DNA of 64,000 bases, taken from NCBI RefSeq assembly GCF_000005505.3, contig NC_016132.3:37586914-37650913 (forward strand). Direction: 5' to 3'. Shown one piece after another: positions 33,745 through 43,947 of the stretch (its first letter is position 1; each line of letters starts with the position of its first letter). Made by a program: the position numbers and the translations under genes. Source of the stretch: Brachypodium distachyon (lineage: Eukaryota > Streptophyta > Magnoliopsida > Poales > Poaceae). The notes beneath the pieces are model-generated. The model was not told the DNA's origin, made no database searches, and saw only the letters and a list, made by a program, of their open reading frames with translations.

Positions 33745-36700
33745 CAAGGTTTGGGGCAGTCGCAAAGTACCATCGCTCCAAGAGCCATGGTTGCGGCAAA
33801 GGGCCTAAGGTACGAAAGTACCACTTAAAGTCTAGCTCCAAGAGCTAGCTTCGCGAACCCAAGGTTCAAGGCTGTCGCAAAATGTCATAGCTCGAAGAGC
33901 TGGGATCGCGACAAACGGCCCAAGATACATAAGGTATCGCTAAAAAAATCAAGCTCCAAGGGAGATACCAGGGTGAGCTCGTGGTTCAAAAGCGTCGCAA
34001 AGTACCATGGCTCCAAGAGCTAAGGTCGTGACAATAACGAACCCAAGGTTCAAAGGTCCAAAGGCGATTGCTGAACATCCACCTCGCCAAGCGAACATGA
34101 AGAGGCAACCCCATTCATTTCGCCTGCAAAATGCGGCACGAACAGATTAGTACGAGTTGCGAAGATTCCTAAGGAAGCAACTACAGAAAATCTACAGCGA
34201 AAAACATCGCAAAACCACACTCAACCGCCGACCGAGCGATGCCCCCTCGGAACGGCCGAAGGCCATGAAACCCAACTCTCCCATCAGCCTACGCTCCATC
34301 AGAACAAGGACGACGGCCCAAGGTCCGTGCTCAGCCGCCGCCCCAATTCCCGCAAAAAAGAGAAGAAGGGAGGCCAGAGGGAGGAGCACGCAAGCTGCTC
34401 GGTCAAATGACCGGCACCCCGGACGCGCCCTCGCCAAGTCCACATGCCCTCTGTTCCCGCTCCGCGCGTATCTACGCCCTGCCGTGCAGGTGTTCGCCCT
34501 CGCCGGGATGCTTGCCTCCACGCAGGTCGTGCCCACGGTGCACCATGCGCGTGCTCGTGCCACGACAAGCGGGCTCCCACGGGCCTTCGCCCTCGGGGCG
34601 CGGCCACGCCGCGCCGTGCCTGCGTCAACATCGCGCCCCGTTGAGCACATGCTCGGGACATACCCCGCCGTGCAGGTGTTCTCCCTCGCTAGGATGCTCG
34701 CCTTTGCGCCGGCCGTGCCCACGATACGCCGTGTCCGTGTCAACGTCGCGCCCCGCAGAGCACCTTCCCGAGACACATGTCCCCATGCACGTGTCGACGC
34801 CAAGAGGGGGCCCATGGCCCGTCGGCCTTCGGTCCTGCCAGCGAAGAAATGGGCTGGAAGGGCTGCGCACATCCGCCAGCCCATACTGCAGAAAAAAAGG
34901 AAGGAGAAGAAAGAAGGGGAGGGATGGCCGCTCGCAAGGTGTTCGGTCAAATTACCGGCACCTCGGATCGCGCCGCATCGCATCCACGCCTCGTCGCGGG
35001 CGGCATCCGAGCCTCGTCGCGCCCGGCTCCACGCCTTGTCACGCGCCCGCATGGCGCCCCGCTCATCCACGCAATACCGCATGAGTGACCAAGTCGCGCC
35101 GTGTCTCGACTCGGGGTGCCCCACCATGCACAACCAGCTCCATGACGTGCCCAGCCTCGTGCTCAGTTGTGCCCATGCCCCACTCTTGCCCCAAGGGTGC
35201 TTGACAATTCGCCCTGAGCAGCGCCTTGGCGTGCCGCAACACGCCGGTCGTTCCCGCGCCACGCCGAGCGCGCCCGTGCCCTTCGTGCACATCCACACCT
35301 CGTCATGCAAGCGCCCACGCCGAGCCGCGAGCACCCTCGCGACCATCAGTTCCTACCCACAAGGTGCTTGACCGAATGCCTAAAGCCGTTGCCACTCGGG
35401 AGTTTGCCCCTCGTCGCGCCAAATGATTCTCCCGGTAAGTTTGACAGCGGTGAAGAAAGGGCATCAGCCACCACTCACCTAGGCAGGGACAAAGGAGCAC
35501 CCGAGAACCTCCTCTCCGTGGCACAAACAGCAAACAATGCCGACACCTCTCAAAGCCAGGTCTCCGCTGCAAACTCAAATCGAACAAGGAATCGACGATC
35601 TTCAGCGAGGCACGGACGACGGTCGACCTCGGCGAATTGGCTAAGTGCTCACGAAGAGCTCCTAATTGTCACCGGCCTCGTCCCGTCCTTCGGATGCCGC
35701 CGAGCTTGTCTTCGGCATCGGAAGGGGAGGAAACAAGGGTGGGCAAAGCTCCCAGAGCTCCCCATAGCCCCGTTTTATAGGCCAGACATTGTCCCTTGGC
35801 GTTCGAGTCGAGCCAATCACCAATCAACACCTCGCTGACAGAAGGACAGTACACAGGCTGGAGACTTTTCAAAGAAAGGAGGAAAAAGAGAGGCAAAAGT
35901 GAAAAGATGCTCGGCTCGGGGAAGAGGGGAACCCGTGCACGCCTTCATGGCCCTGTCGTGTGGCCGCCAACGTCTCCTGGAGTGACGAGCTTGCCTGCAA
36001 AAGAACAAAAAGAAAGAAGAGGGAAGGCCGAAGCCTTTCTCCCGTACGAAGGAGGAGAAGAGCGCAAGCCATCGGATCTAGGGCTTCGGTGCGCCCGCAG
36101 CCATCCGGTCGGGCCACATAACCCGTGAACCGGTACGCAGGCCGGTCTGGCTAATTGAGCCTTGGTCCAACTCTGAGCCGAATAAAAAAAAAAGAGGGCC
36201 TTCTCGGGCCAGGTCGGGTCCAGCCTGCACGTCCGAGAAGCCCGCTGGGCGAACACGGTCCACGAGGCCGGTGCGGCCCTAAAATTGCATGCCCACGTAG
36301 GAAGGAGCCCACGACTCGGGAATTGTTCGCGAAAAGGTCCTTTAGGGCACGGTAATTTCAGATCAAGCCCCTGCGGCACTGAAGATTAACGCCAAGGCCC
36401 CCGAACTTCCTAGAAACCCGCAGAAGAGCCTCCAAGGCCAGAGTTTTGCGAAAAAGGCCTTCATGGTCATGGTTTTCCACAAGGAAGACCGGAAAGACGT
36501 CCGTTTCTTTGGAGATAGACCTCAAGACAAACAGAGCTTTGCAAAGGAACCCACCAAGGTTTGGTTTTCTCGTAGAGAAACTTGCCTAGCCGGTGGTTCT
36601 CCACGCAAAAAATCTAAGGCCCTAATTTTCTGCAAGAAAATTCTTAGAAGCCTTTAGGATGCATAAAACCTCACAAAACCGCAGTTTTGTGTAAAAAGCC

Positions 36701-37689
36701 CACCTAGGCCTATTTTTCTCCTCGAGAAAAATTACCTAGCCGGTGGCTCCTCTCGCGAAAACCTCGAAGGTCTCAACTCCGCAGGAAAAGCTTCCAAACT
36801 ACAAGTATCTCGCATGATAGCCCACCTAGGTCTAGTTTCCTTGCGAAACCTACCTAGCCGGTGGCTCATCCCAGGAGTTACATGGGCATGACCCAAATTT
36901 CGGAGGAAAAGTCCCAGCATGACATCAACGCTGAGGTTGACCCGAAGGCATTCTCAATACCTCCGGCTCAAGGGGGCCACTGTTGTGATATAATAAAATC
37001 CTTACATGGGCCGGGCCGTAATCCTACGTAGCAACGACCAAGTCAACGAATCCCAAAGACCGATCAAATCGCCAACAAGGCATAGCCATGCCAACTATGC
37101 GCCGGTCAAAGGAGTCAACGGGTCAAGCCTCCCATGCCATGGTCAAAGGAGAAGAAGAGTTAGAGTAGGGCCAAGAAAGGTGTAGGGGTGGGTTTACCAC
37201 TTTGCCCTCACTTTCCCTCTCCCTCAAGGGTAGCCATGGTCTTTTGTCATGGACCCCTAGGTTATAAATACTCCCCATGGGGGCATGTATCATTCACTCT
37301 CCATTGGAATAAGATCAAAGGGGAGAGCGCTAGAGCAACCTAAGGAGCCCGCTCTCGAGTGCTTGGGTCGAGCCTAATCTCGACTCGACCTCGGGGACGC
37401 GACTTAGGAAGCCTAGTTTCGAGGTTCCGGGCCGTCTAGTACGACCTCGACTCGAAGTAGAGGGATCGGGTTAGAGTCTCGAGGGTATTCCAACCTCGCT
37501 ACTAAGATAGGACTAAGTCGTACCCGCAGGGTCGACCAAACCTATTAAAAAAATATCGACGTGTCAACTTACCCAAGTGTACGGGGACCTTCACTATAAG
37601 GCCGGTGTACACGCCCTACATACAATTCTCGCACTCGTGCCATCGAGCATTGGCACCCCTTACTCCTGTTGTTTTCTAGAATAACAACA
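33745..37689 (+). mobile_element. 3' part of an LTR retrotransposon
   Basis: A long GC-rich, non-coding internal region is followed by a polypurine-like CAAGGGGGCCAC and a complete 3' LTR. Near 33745-34060 a motif with CCCAAGGTTC and CGCAAAGTACCAT recurs about every 120 bp. At 34480-34760 two ~180-bp copies around TGCAGGTGTTC are repeated. At 36560-36880 three copies around CTAGCCGGTGGYTC are repeated. No gag or pol motif and no 5' LTR were found, so the element is truncated on the left or is a large non-autonomous type. Open frames on both strands at 34.2-35.4 kb reflect high GC. Confidence 0.65.
36981..37689 (+). repeat. 3' LTR (709 bp)
   Basis: It begins TGTTGTGATA and ends TAACAACA, so the termini form the inverted repeat TGTTGT/ACAACA. 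It contains a TATA box TATAAATA at 37263-37270, a plausible retroelement promoter. Confidence 0.7.
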
Positions 37690-38243
37690 AATTTCATTAT
37701 ACATTTTCACTGGATACTCTTTTGTTGCTGCTTTTCACTCGTGTATGTTAACGAAAAATTTCCTCAACAATCCACGTATGTTAACTAAAAATGTCCGCAA
37801 CAACGTGCGGGGCATCATCTAGTTCTATAAATAGACAGGGACCTAAGCAAAACATACAAATATTAGGGCTAGGGGGCAGGGCTCCGACTGGTCCCTGATG
37901 CACCAAAGAAAAAACTCATTTGGTAAATGTTCACTCAAAAATACTCTTTTAACAAGACGTTTTAGCTAGTCAATTTCACTTGTCAAAGCATCTTATAAAA
38001 AAGGGAACGCACGTTCGCTCTCTAGTCCTACCGCGCGACGGGTTAAAGTTGTCACCACCACATAACTATAATTGTCACCGTTACTGAACTAATTACTGAA
38101 CTAAAGTTGTCACTTACGCAGGGCAAGTTGCCACTATAGAGATAAAGTTGTCACCGCGACACATGGTGCGACCGCAGCCATGTTCTTGCTAAACGGACGA
38201 ACAGCAGAGCATTCGCTCCAGGAACGAAAGAGAACACGTTCGC
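37690..38243. other. Spacer without recognisable gene
   Basis: It contains three GTTGTCAC-type repeats (near 38047, 38112 and 38148) and two ACGTTCGC-containing blocks near 37990 and 38235, but no coding or RNA gene signal. Confidence 0.4.
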
Positions 38244-38366
38244 GCTAATTTTTTTAAAATAATACGAATTTTTTAATCATTTTCAAAAATAATATGCGTT
38301 TTTCAAAATTTACAAAAATAATGCGGCCTCAGCCTGGGCGAGACCGAATGGGCCCAGTCGGCCTGG
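38244..38366. repeat. MULE left terminal inverted repeat
   Basis: It matches the complement of 43131-43252 with about ten differences and one-base gaps. Confidence 0.88.
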
Positions 38367-39085
38367 CCCATGCTGATTAGGCCCAATCGGCCTGGCCCAC
38401 GCCGATTAGGCCCAGTCGGCCTCGGCCAGGTCGGCTGCCGAGCGCGCGGGGCACCCACCTGCCAGTCGGTCTGGCCCAGGCCGACTGAAGCCTAGTCGGC
38501 CTCGCCGTGCCCGACTGCGGCCTGGTGGGTTCCGGGCCGGAATCTTTCCCTTTTTCCTTTTTTCCTTTCCCTTCCCATCTCTCCCATGCCCGAGCGAGCC
38601 CAGCCACGCCCCCTGCTTCTTCCTCCTCTGCTCGTTCTTCTCTTCTGTTTCTTCTTGTTCTTCATTTCCTCCTCAAATGCCCCCATTTTCTAGCCCAAAT
38701 TAGTGCATTGTGATCCCATTTAACCCACAAAATCACATCCCCTACCTAGTTGGCACCCAAAGACACCTCGATCTACTGTTTTCATTGGCCATGTGGAGCT
38801 AATTTTGTGGTGCAAAGTTGGAGCAATGGTGGTGGTTTGTAGGAGTTTGGAGGTGGTGGTGCTCATCCGGTGACCGTGAGGCTGCTCGAGGTTGGGTTCA
38901 CACGCTTCAAGGGTAAATCCTAATCTCTCGCGTATTTATCCTATAATGTATATGTTTATGAGGATACGTGTGTACTGCTTCAATGTATATGTTTTGATTG
39001 GAGCAATGGTGGTGATGCCAGAAGTATGTTTTAGCGTTTGGTAGTGCTCATTATTTCGGACAACAGTTAATGTCGTACAGTTTAA

Positions 39086-39300
39086 TTTGACGCGTATTAA
39101 TATTTTTAATATGCCGTACTGCTTAGTATTTGACGCGTATTAATATTTTTAATATGCCGTACTGCTTAGTATTTGACGCGTCATAATATTTTTAATATGC
39201 CGTACTGCTAAGTATTTGACGCGTATTAATATTTTTAATATGCCATACTGCTCAGTATTTGACGCGTCATAATATTTTTTATATGCCGTACTGCTTAGTA
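39086..39300 (+). repeat. Five exact-length 43-bp tandem repeats
   Basis: Each unit begins TTTGACGCGT and ends TGCTTAGTA or a close variant. The centre ATTAATATTTTTAATAT is nearly palindromic. A sixth partial unit follows at 39301. The array lies just before the first transposase exon. Confidence 0.9.
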
Positions 39301-39334
39301 TTTGACGCGTCTAAACATTTTTTTAGGCATTGAG

Positions 39335-41318
39335 ATGTCCTGTGTAGTGAAGTTTGTTTTTTACTACGGTTCCGGTACTGTCTTAACAACCAAGCACGGA
39401 GCTGATTTAAGTCAGTTTAAGTATGTGGAGTTGGATCTAACCACCCCTCAAACATGGACGTTTAGTCAGCTGCAGGAATGGTTGGTAGGATGTTTAGCGG
39501 TCAATCCTGAAATATACACCGTCCGTGTGAAGCATTGTGGATCAAGTCAAGTTCAAATATTTTCTGGGTTTTGAGGCTGATAGACCAGACATCAAAGTGG
39601 GTGCGCTAGTTAGAAAGTTGCAAGAAAAGGGGAACTACACCTGTCGCCTTAATCCAGGTTGTCGCTCATGAGACCAATCGAGCTGAAGGCGAGGGTGAAT
39701 CAAGTTATGACTTGTCCAATGCAAACTCTGTGTCAAATGCCGGAGGTGGTGGTTATGAATCAGGCCAGAGCTCCGGGGAAGTAGGAGAGGATGAGTACAC
39801 TGGCGAGGCAGATGCGGACGAAGAAGATGGTCACTTGCAGAACGAGATGGAGGATGAAGATATAGATGGTCGTAGTTCTTATGACGATGAGTCTCATGAG
39901 TCGGACGAGGAGGAGGTGCCGATTCCTGCATCATGGAATCAGCACTTCTCTTCAGCTATGACCGTGAACGATGGGCGCGACTCTGCATGGCAATATCATC
40001 AGAACAACATTGCGAAGGGTGCCAGATTTCCTGACAAGAAACATCTGCAGGATGCCATAGTTGCTTGGGCAATGTCCACGCAAAGGGTTATCAAAACAAC
40101 AGTCTCTTCACAAAAATATCTTACAATGGACTGCGAACAAATAGATTGTCTCGGGAGGGTGCATGGCTATGTTCCTAAGTATGACACAGATTGGGTTGTG
40201 AGTGACTTGGTGTTGCACACATGTGTCATTCCCAGTATCCCTCAAGACCATCGTAACCTCTCGTCGACGCTTCTTGCTCGGTTGCTTTACACGGAGATAG
40301 TGGAGAGCAAAGCAATGGAAGTGAAGGCCATCATGCATAAGGTCAGGGTAAGGTTTAAGTACAACATTTCGTATGGCAAGGCTTGGAGGGCAGCAGAGGG
40401 CTCTTGAGGAAAGATTTGGTTCGTTTTTCGACTCGTACGACTCTGTTGTCCGCCTCCTCCATACACTGCAAGCCCGTAATTCAGGCACCTATGTCGACAT
40501 CCAACACTTCCTGCACCCAGAGTATCCAACTGTGAGGGTGCTGCAACGACTGTTCTTCACTTTCGCTGTATGCGTCCAAGATTTCCATCATTGTCGACTG
40601 GTGTTATGTGTAGATGGCACTTTTCTCACTGGCAAATACAAGGGGCAGATCTTGACCGCCATTGGTCAAGACGGCAACAATCAAATCATTCCGCTCGCAT
40701 TTGCTTTCGTGAAGGGTGAGAACACTGAAAGCACCGCACCGCCATTGGTCAAGACGTCAGCAGGAAGCACCGCACCCCCGACACCACCCGCGTCCACGTC
40801 TACCAAAGCAGTCGACGCCCAGGCCACCTCCTCCTGAGCAGGCCGGAGGTTCGTCGTGGCACCAGCCGCAGTCTTCTTTCGACTATTGGCACCAGCAGCA
40901 GCCCTCTTTTGAGGCTGGAGGTTCGGCGTGGCAGCACCAGCAGAGTTCCAGGATGAACTTCGAGTTTCGTCCAAAGACCCAGCCACAGGGTATGTATACT
41001 TCTATCTATTGTGTTCATTTCCATGACTGCTACACAATTGTAATGCTAAGTACTTTCCCACATGCAGGAGCCTACGGGCATCAGTCGTCGTTGTCCGAAC
41101 CCTCGTGGGGTAGTGAGCAGGATCACGCTCAAGGAGAGGACTATTCTGTCCAACACAGCTGGATGTTCAGTACTCCGCCACCAGACCCCACACAGGAGGA
41201 TACACAGTATTGTGAGGATGGGTCCGTGATTCCTCCGTGCAACGTAGTGCCACCTCATAGGTATGGCTGGACCACGCCACAGGCACCCCCGGAACACCGT
41301 CCCAGACGCCGTGCCTGA
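39335..41318 (+). pseudogene. MULE transposase, frameshifted and internally deleted
   Basis: The first exon from ATG 39335 encodes an N-terminal domain (YYGSGTVLTTKHGADLSQFK) and ends in a stop near 39574. An acidic linker and the DNA-binding region follow (FPDKKHLQDAIVAWAMSTQR). A one-base shift near 40390 leads into the catalytic core (LVLCVDGTFLTGKYKGQILT, IGQDGNNQIIPLAFAFV), where VDGTF holds the first DDE aspartate. Right after the ENTES motif the rest of the catalytic domain is missing. The sequence jumps to the proline/glutamine-rich C-terminal tail (WHQQQPSFEAGGSAWQHQQ), which has an intron at about 40988-41067 and ends at 41318. Without the second aspartate and the glutamate it cannot catalyse transposition. 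Confidence 0.88.
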
Positions 41319-41615
41319 TATTTGGATGTAGGTCCTATGTATGAGACATATTTCTACCGATGTATGAGACATATTTCTACCTATGTATGAGAGAGACATG
41401 TTACTAATTTCGTCCCAGTTCGTCCCATGGAACTATCCTATTGTCTACCTTAAAATCACCGGCTAACCACAATAGCTCTCGGGACATACCTGACCAAAAT
41501 CTACGATCATCTGGGAAGCCGGATGACATCTTCCCAGACGAAATGGTGAGACTGCACTTCAATACCATGGACGGTCTTTTATAGTTACAGAAGATACAAA
41601 TAGATGGGAAACGGT

Positions 41616-41754
41616 GGCGGGAAAATGAGGCGGGAAACGCTGGCGCGAAAACGAGGCGGGAAACGCTGGCGGAAAAAGGAGGCGGGAAAACCAGGCGGGA
41701 AACGGTGGCGCGAAAAGGAGGCGGGAAACGGTGGCGAGAAAACCAGGCGGGAAA
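41616..41754 (+). promoter_or_regulatory. Array of E2F-type sites upstream of the MULE second gene
   Basis: GGCGGGAAA, the complement of TTTCCCGCC, occurs seven times: 41616, 41629, 41655, 41681, 41694, 41720 and 41746. GGCGCGAAA, the complement of TTTCGCGCC, occurs at 41642 and 41707. All nine contain the plant E2F consensus TTTSSCGC and lie in one 139-bp block made of ~26-bp and ~13-bp subrepeats. A TATA box follows 29 bp after the last site. The matches are direct; binding by E2F/DP is inferred. Confidence 0.75.
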
Positions 41755-41782
41755 CGGTGGCGGGAGAATGAGTTTGAGAGCC

Positions 41783-41790
41783 TATAAATA
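41783..41790 (+). promoter_or_regulatory. TATA box of the MULE second gene
   Basis: TATAAATA lies 76 bp before the ATG at 41859 and 29 bp after the E2F-type array. This predicts a transcription start near 41815. Confidence 0.7.
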
Positions 41791-41858
41791 CCTAATCTCC
41801 GGTAGTCATCCAAGCATCCTTCCCACTACTGTTTTTCCCAATATTCCAGTGTCCCCTA

Positions 41859-42522
41859 ATGAGTTTACCTTGCTCCGACCAAGGCGAGAGGCCAAGGAGG
41901 ATGAAAGATGCAATGTTGCCTCGGGGGGTGGAACATCTCAGGTGTTGGTGCGGCAATCTATGCAAGGTGAAGGAGGTGACAGATTTTTCAGATAAGCTGG
42001 GCATGAGGTTTTTCATGTGCGCGAACTATGCGTATGAACCACCTGTCCCGGTTTCGCCGTACGACAAGCCTCCGGTAAGCACATGTAGGTGTTCTAAAAC
42101 ATGTTTTCTGTGTCATATCAGATTTGTAACAGTAGGCTTTTTTGTAGTCTCCTCCGCCCCTATGCATGTGGTATCGTTGGATTGACACAGAGATGCCGGA
42201 TTGGGCGGTGGAAGAGATCAAAACAAGGTCCCGAAATGCATGGCAGCGTTTCCACGTGGAGGAGCGTGCGGAAAAAGCTGCAGCCCAGGAGAAAGAGGAG
42301 CAAGAGAGAGAGATGAAAGAGCATAGGGAGGAACAACGTCGTTGGATTGACGAAGCACTAAGGAAAAACAGGGAGAAAGTGCTTGAGATGCAAGAGGAGG
42401 AACGAAGGCGCAAGGATGCTCGTGAGGCAGAAAGAGAGAGGCAAAGAGAAAGGGCCGCCGTGGCAAAGGCTGCAGAAGAACGTGGCGATACGAGCGGAAA
42501 ATGGCCTAAGTGGACTCAGTAG
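41859..42522 (+). CDS. MULE-borne protein with GRF-like zinc-binding motif and charged coiled coil
   Basis: Two exons (41859-42074 and 42148-42522, GT-AG) join in phase into 196 residues. Residues about 30-80 contain CWCGNLCKV, then FFMCANY, then after the splice CMWYRWID. This cysteine spacing with a downstream tryptophan/tyrosine cluster resembles GRF-type zinc fingers, which bind nucleic acid in other proteins. The remainder is a long highly charged helix rich in E, R and K (EKEEQEREMKEH, RERQRERAAVAKAAEE) likely to form a coiled coil, ending KWPKWTQ. The gene lies inside a Mutator-like element, downstream of the transposase, and has its own E2F-array promoter. Its frame is intact although the transposase is dead. 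Its job is unknown; it may be an accessory factor or a captured host gene. Confidence 0.72.
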
Positions 42523-43130
42523 TGCTTGTGTTTCTAATGTATTTGCTATCTTTAATTATGTCCAATTGCGGTATTACCAATGTATGTTAATTTAGTCGTG
42601 CCTTGGTTCCGTAACCAGCACATTATCGATATATGTTAATTTATCCAAATGTCAAGTCTTTCAGTTCAAACAAACCGCAAAGAATCGACACAGAAATTGT
42701 CCAGCAAATTATCGATATATGTTACTCTTTATCCAAGTTGTCAAGTCTTTTAGTTCAAAAAACCGCAAGGATTTGAGACAAAAAATAGGCCTCGGCCGTG
42801 TATGCGTTGATCATGCAACGAACTAGAGGCTAAGAATAATTACTTTCAATCGGATTCGGCGTGTTACTTTTATCCATGTTGTCGAGTATTTTAGTTCAAA
42901 AGACCGGAAGGATTTGAAGAAAAAAATGGAATTACTTCGAATCAGCGCAAGGATCCGAAGAAAAAAATGGAATTATTTCCAATCGGTCTGGCCCAAACCG
43001 ACTGAATCCAGTCGGCCTGGCCCAAACCAACTGGGCCAGTCGGTCTGGGCGAAGCCAACAGGGCTTCGGTCGGCCTGGGCCAGGCCGACTGGCGAGCGAG
43101 GGCCCCGCGCGCTCAGCAGTCGGCCTGGCC

Positions 43131-43252
43131 GAGGCCGACTGGGCCCATTCGGCCTCGCCCAGGCCGAGGCCGTATTATTTTTGTAAATTTTGAAAAACGC
43201 CTATTATTTTCGAAAATGATTAAAATATTCGTATTATTTAAAAAAAATTAGC
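43131..43252. repeat. MULE right terminal inverted repeat
   Basis: Complement of the left repeat; the outermost bases are TTAGC followed by the 9-bp target duplication. Confidence 0.88.
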
Positions 43253-43364
43253 CACGTTCGCTCCTTTAAATTCGGATAAGAAAACCGTAATACCAATATT
43301 GCGGTTCGCAGGCCAACATGGTTTGAACTAAATACGAACCCCTTTCCCTAAAAAAAAATATCTA

Positions 43365-43431
43365 CTCTCTCCGTTCCTAAATACTTGTCGCTAGCACTAA
43401 AACAACGACAAGTATTTAGGAACGGAGGGAG
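43365..43431. mobile_element. Short Stowaway MITE (67 bp)
   Basis: A nearly perfect hairpin: CTCTCTCCGTTCCTAAATAC and its complement surround CTTGTCG/CGACAAG arms. TA flanks both sides. Confidence 0.88.
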
Positions 43432-43545
43432 TAAATACTAACCCCTTCTCACGAAAAATACAACTATCAAGCAGACCATCCGTGATTTTGAAGCCCAAAA
43501 GACGATTCTGAGACGACCTCGACGTAACTTTTATTTAAAGAAATA

Positions 43546-43668
43546 CTTCCTGCGTCCCAAAATAAGTGACATGGATTTGTATTATACTCTCTCCGTCCTA
43601 AAATAAGTGTCGTGAATTTGTATAAGATCTTCTGCAGATTCAGGACAGTTATTTTGAAACGGAAGAGT
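43546..43668. mobile_element. Degenerate Stowaway-like pair
   Basis: CTTCCTGCGTCCCAAAATAA is followed by CTCTCTCCGTCCTAAAATAA and a degraded complement ending GAAACGGAAGAG. It looks like one damaged Stowaway inserted next to or within another. Confidence 0.5.
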
Positions 43669-43947
43669 ACAATCTACGTCACTTGTTCCCGGAGGGATTT
43701 CTTTTTTCTTTTTCTGTCCAGACATCTCCAGGCCTAGGTCAATACAGCAGTTTTGCCTAGGCATGCAGCCCGGGGCACGAACAAATCTCAGGCTTTACTT
43801 TTTCCGCGGCTATTGGGTTTTCCGTTGGGACGGGCCCCCACATTGACCACGTACGCTTGGCCGGCCGGTCCATCTCCCCGAGCCGGAGGGAGCGAGAAGC
43901 TTCTAGAAGATTCGCGGCGATCAAGCAAGCAAGCACTGCAGCACGAC

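Larger units (their letters stand above)
38244..43252 (+). mobile_element. Complete Mutator-like element (MULE), 5.0 kb
   Basis: Both ends begin GCTAATTTTTTT and match as inverted repeats for about 120 bp (38244-38366 and 43131-43252). Weaker similarity continues through subterminal CAGTCGGCCTGGCC repeats. The 9-bp sequence CACGTTCGC flanks the element on both sides (38235-38243 and 43253-43261), the target duplication size typical of Mutator. Cargo is a transposase gene disabled by frameshifts and an internal deletion, plus an intact second gene with a GRF-like zinc-binding motif and its own promoter. The perfect target duplication suggests a fairly recent insertion, although the transposase is dead, so it was probably mobilised in trans. 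Confidence 0.9.

Noticed and set aside
34157..35371. Long overlapping frames on both strands (404 and 384 codons)
   Set aside because: High GC lowers stop frequency in all frames here. Both translations are arginine/alanine/proline-rich, contain tandem repeats and lie in retroelement interior.
42914..43186. 90-codon frame near the right end of the MULE
   Set aside because: It is built from the subterminal CAGTCGGCCTGG repeats and the terminal inverted repeat, not a gene.
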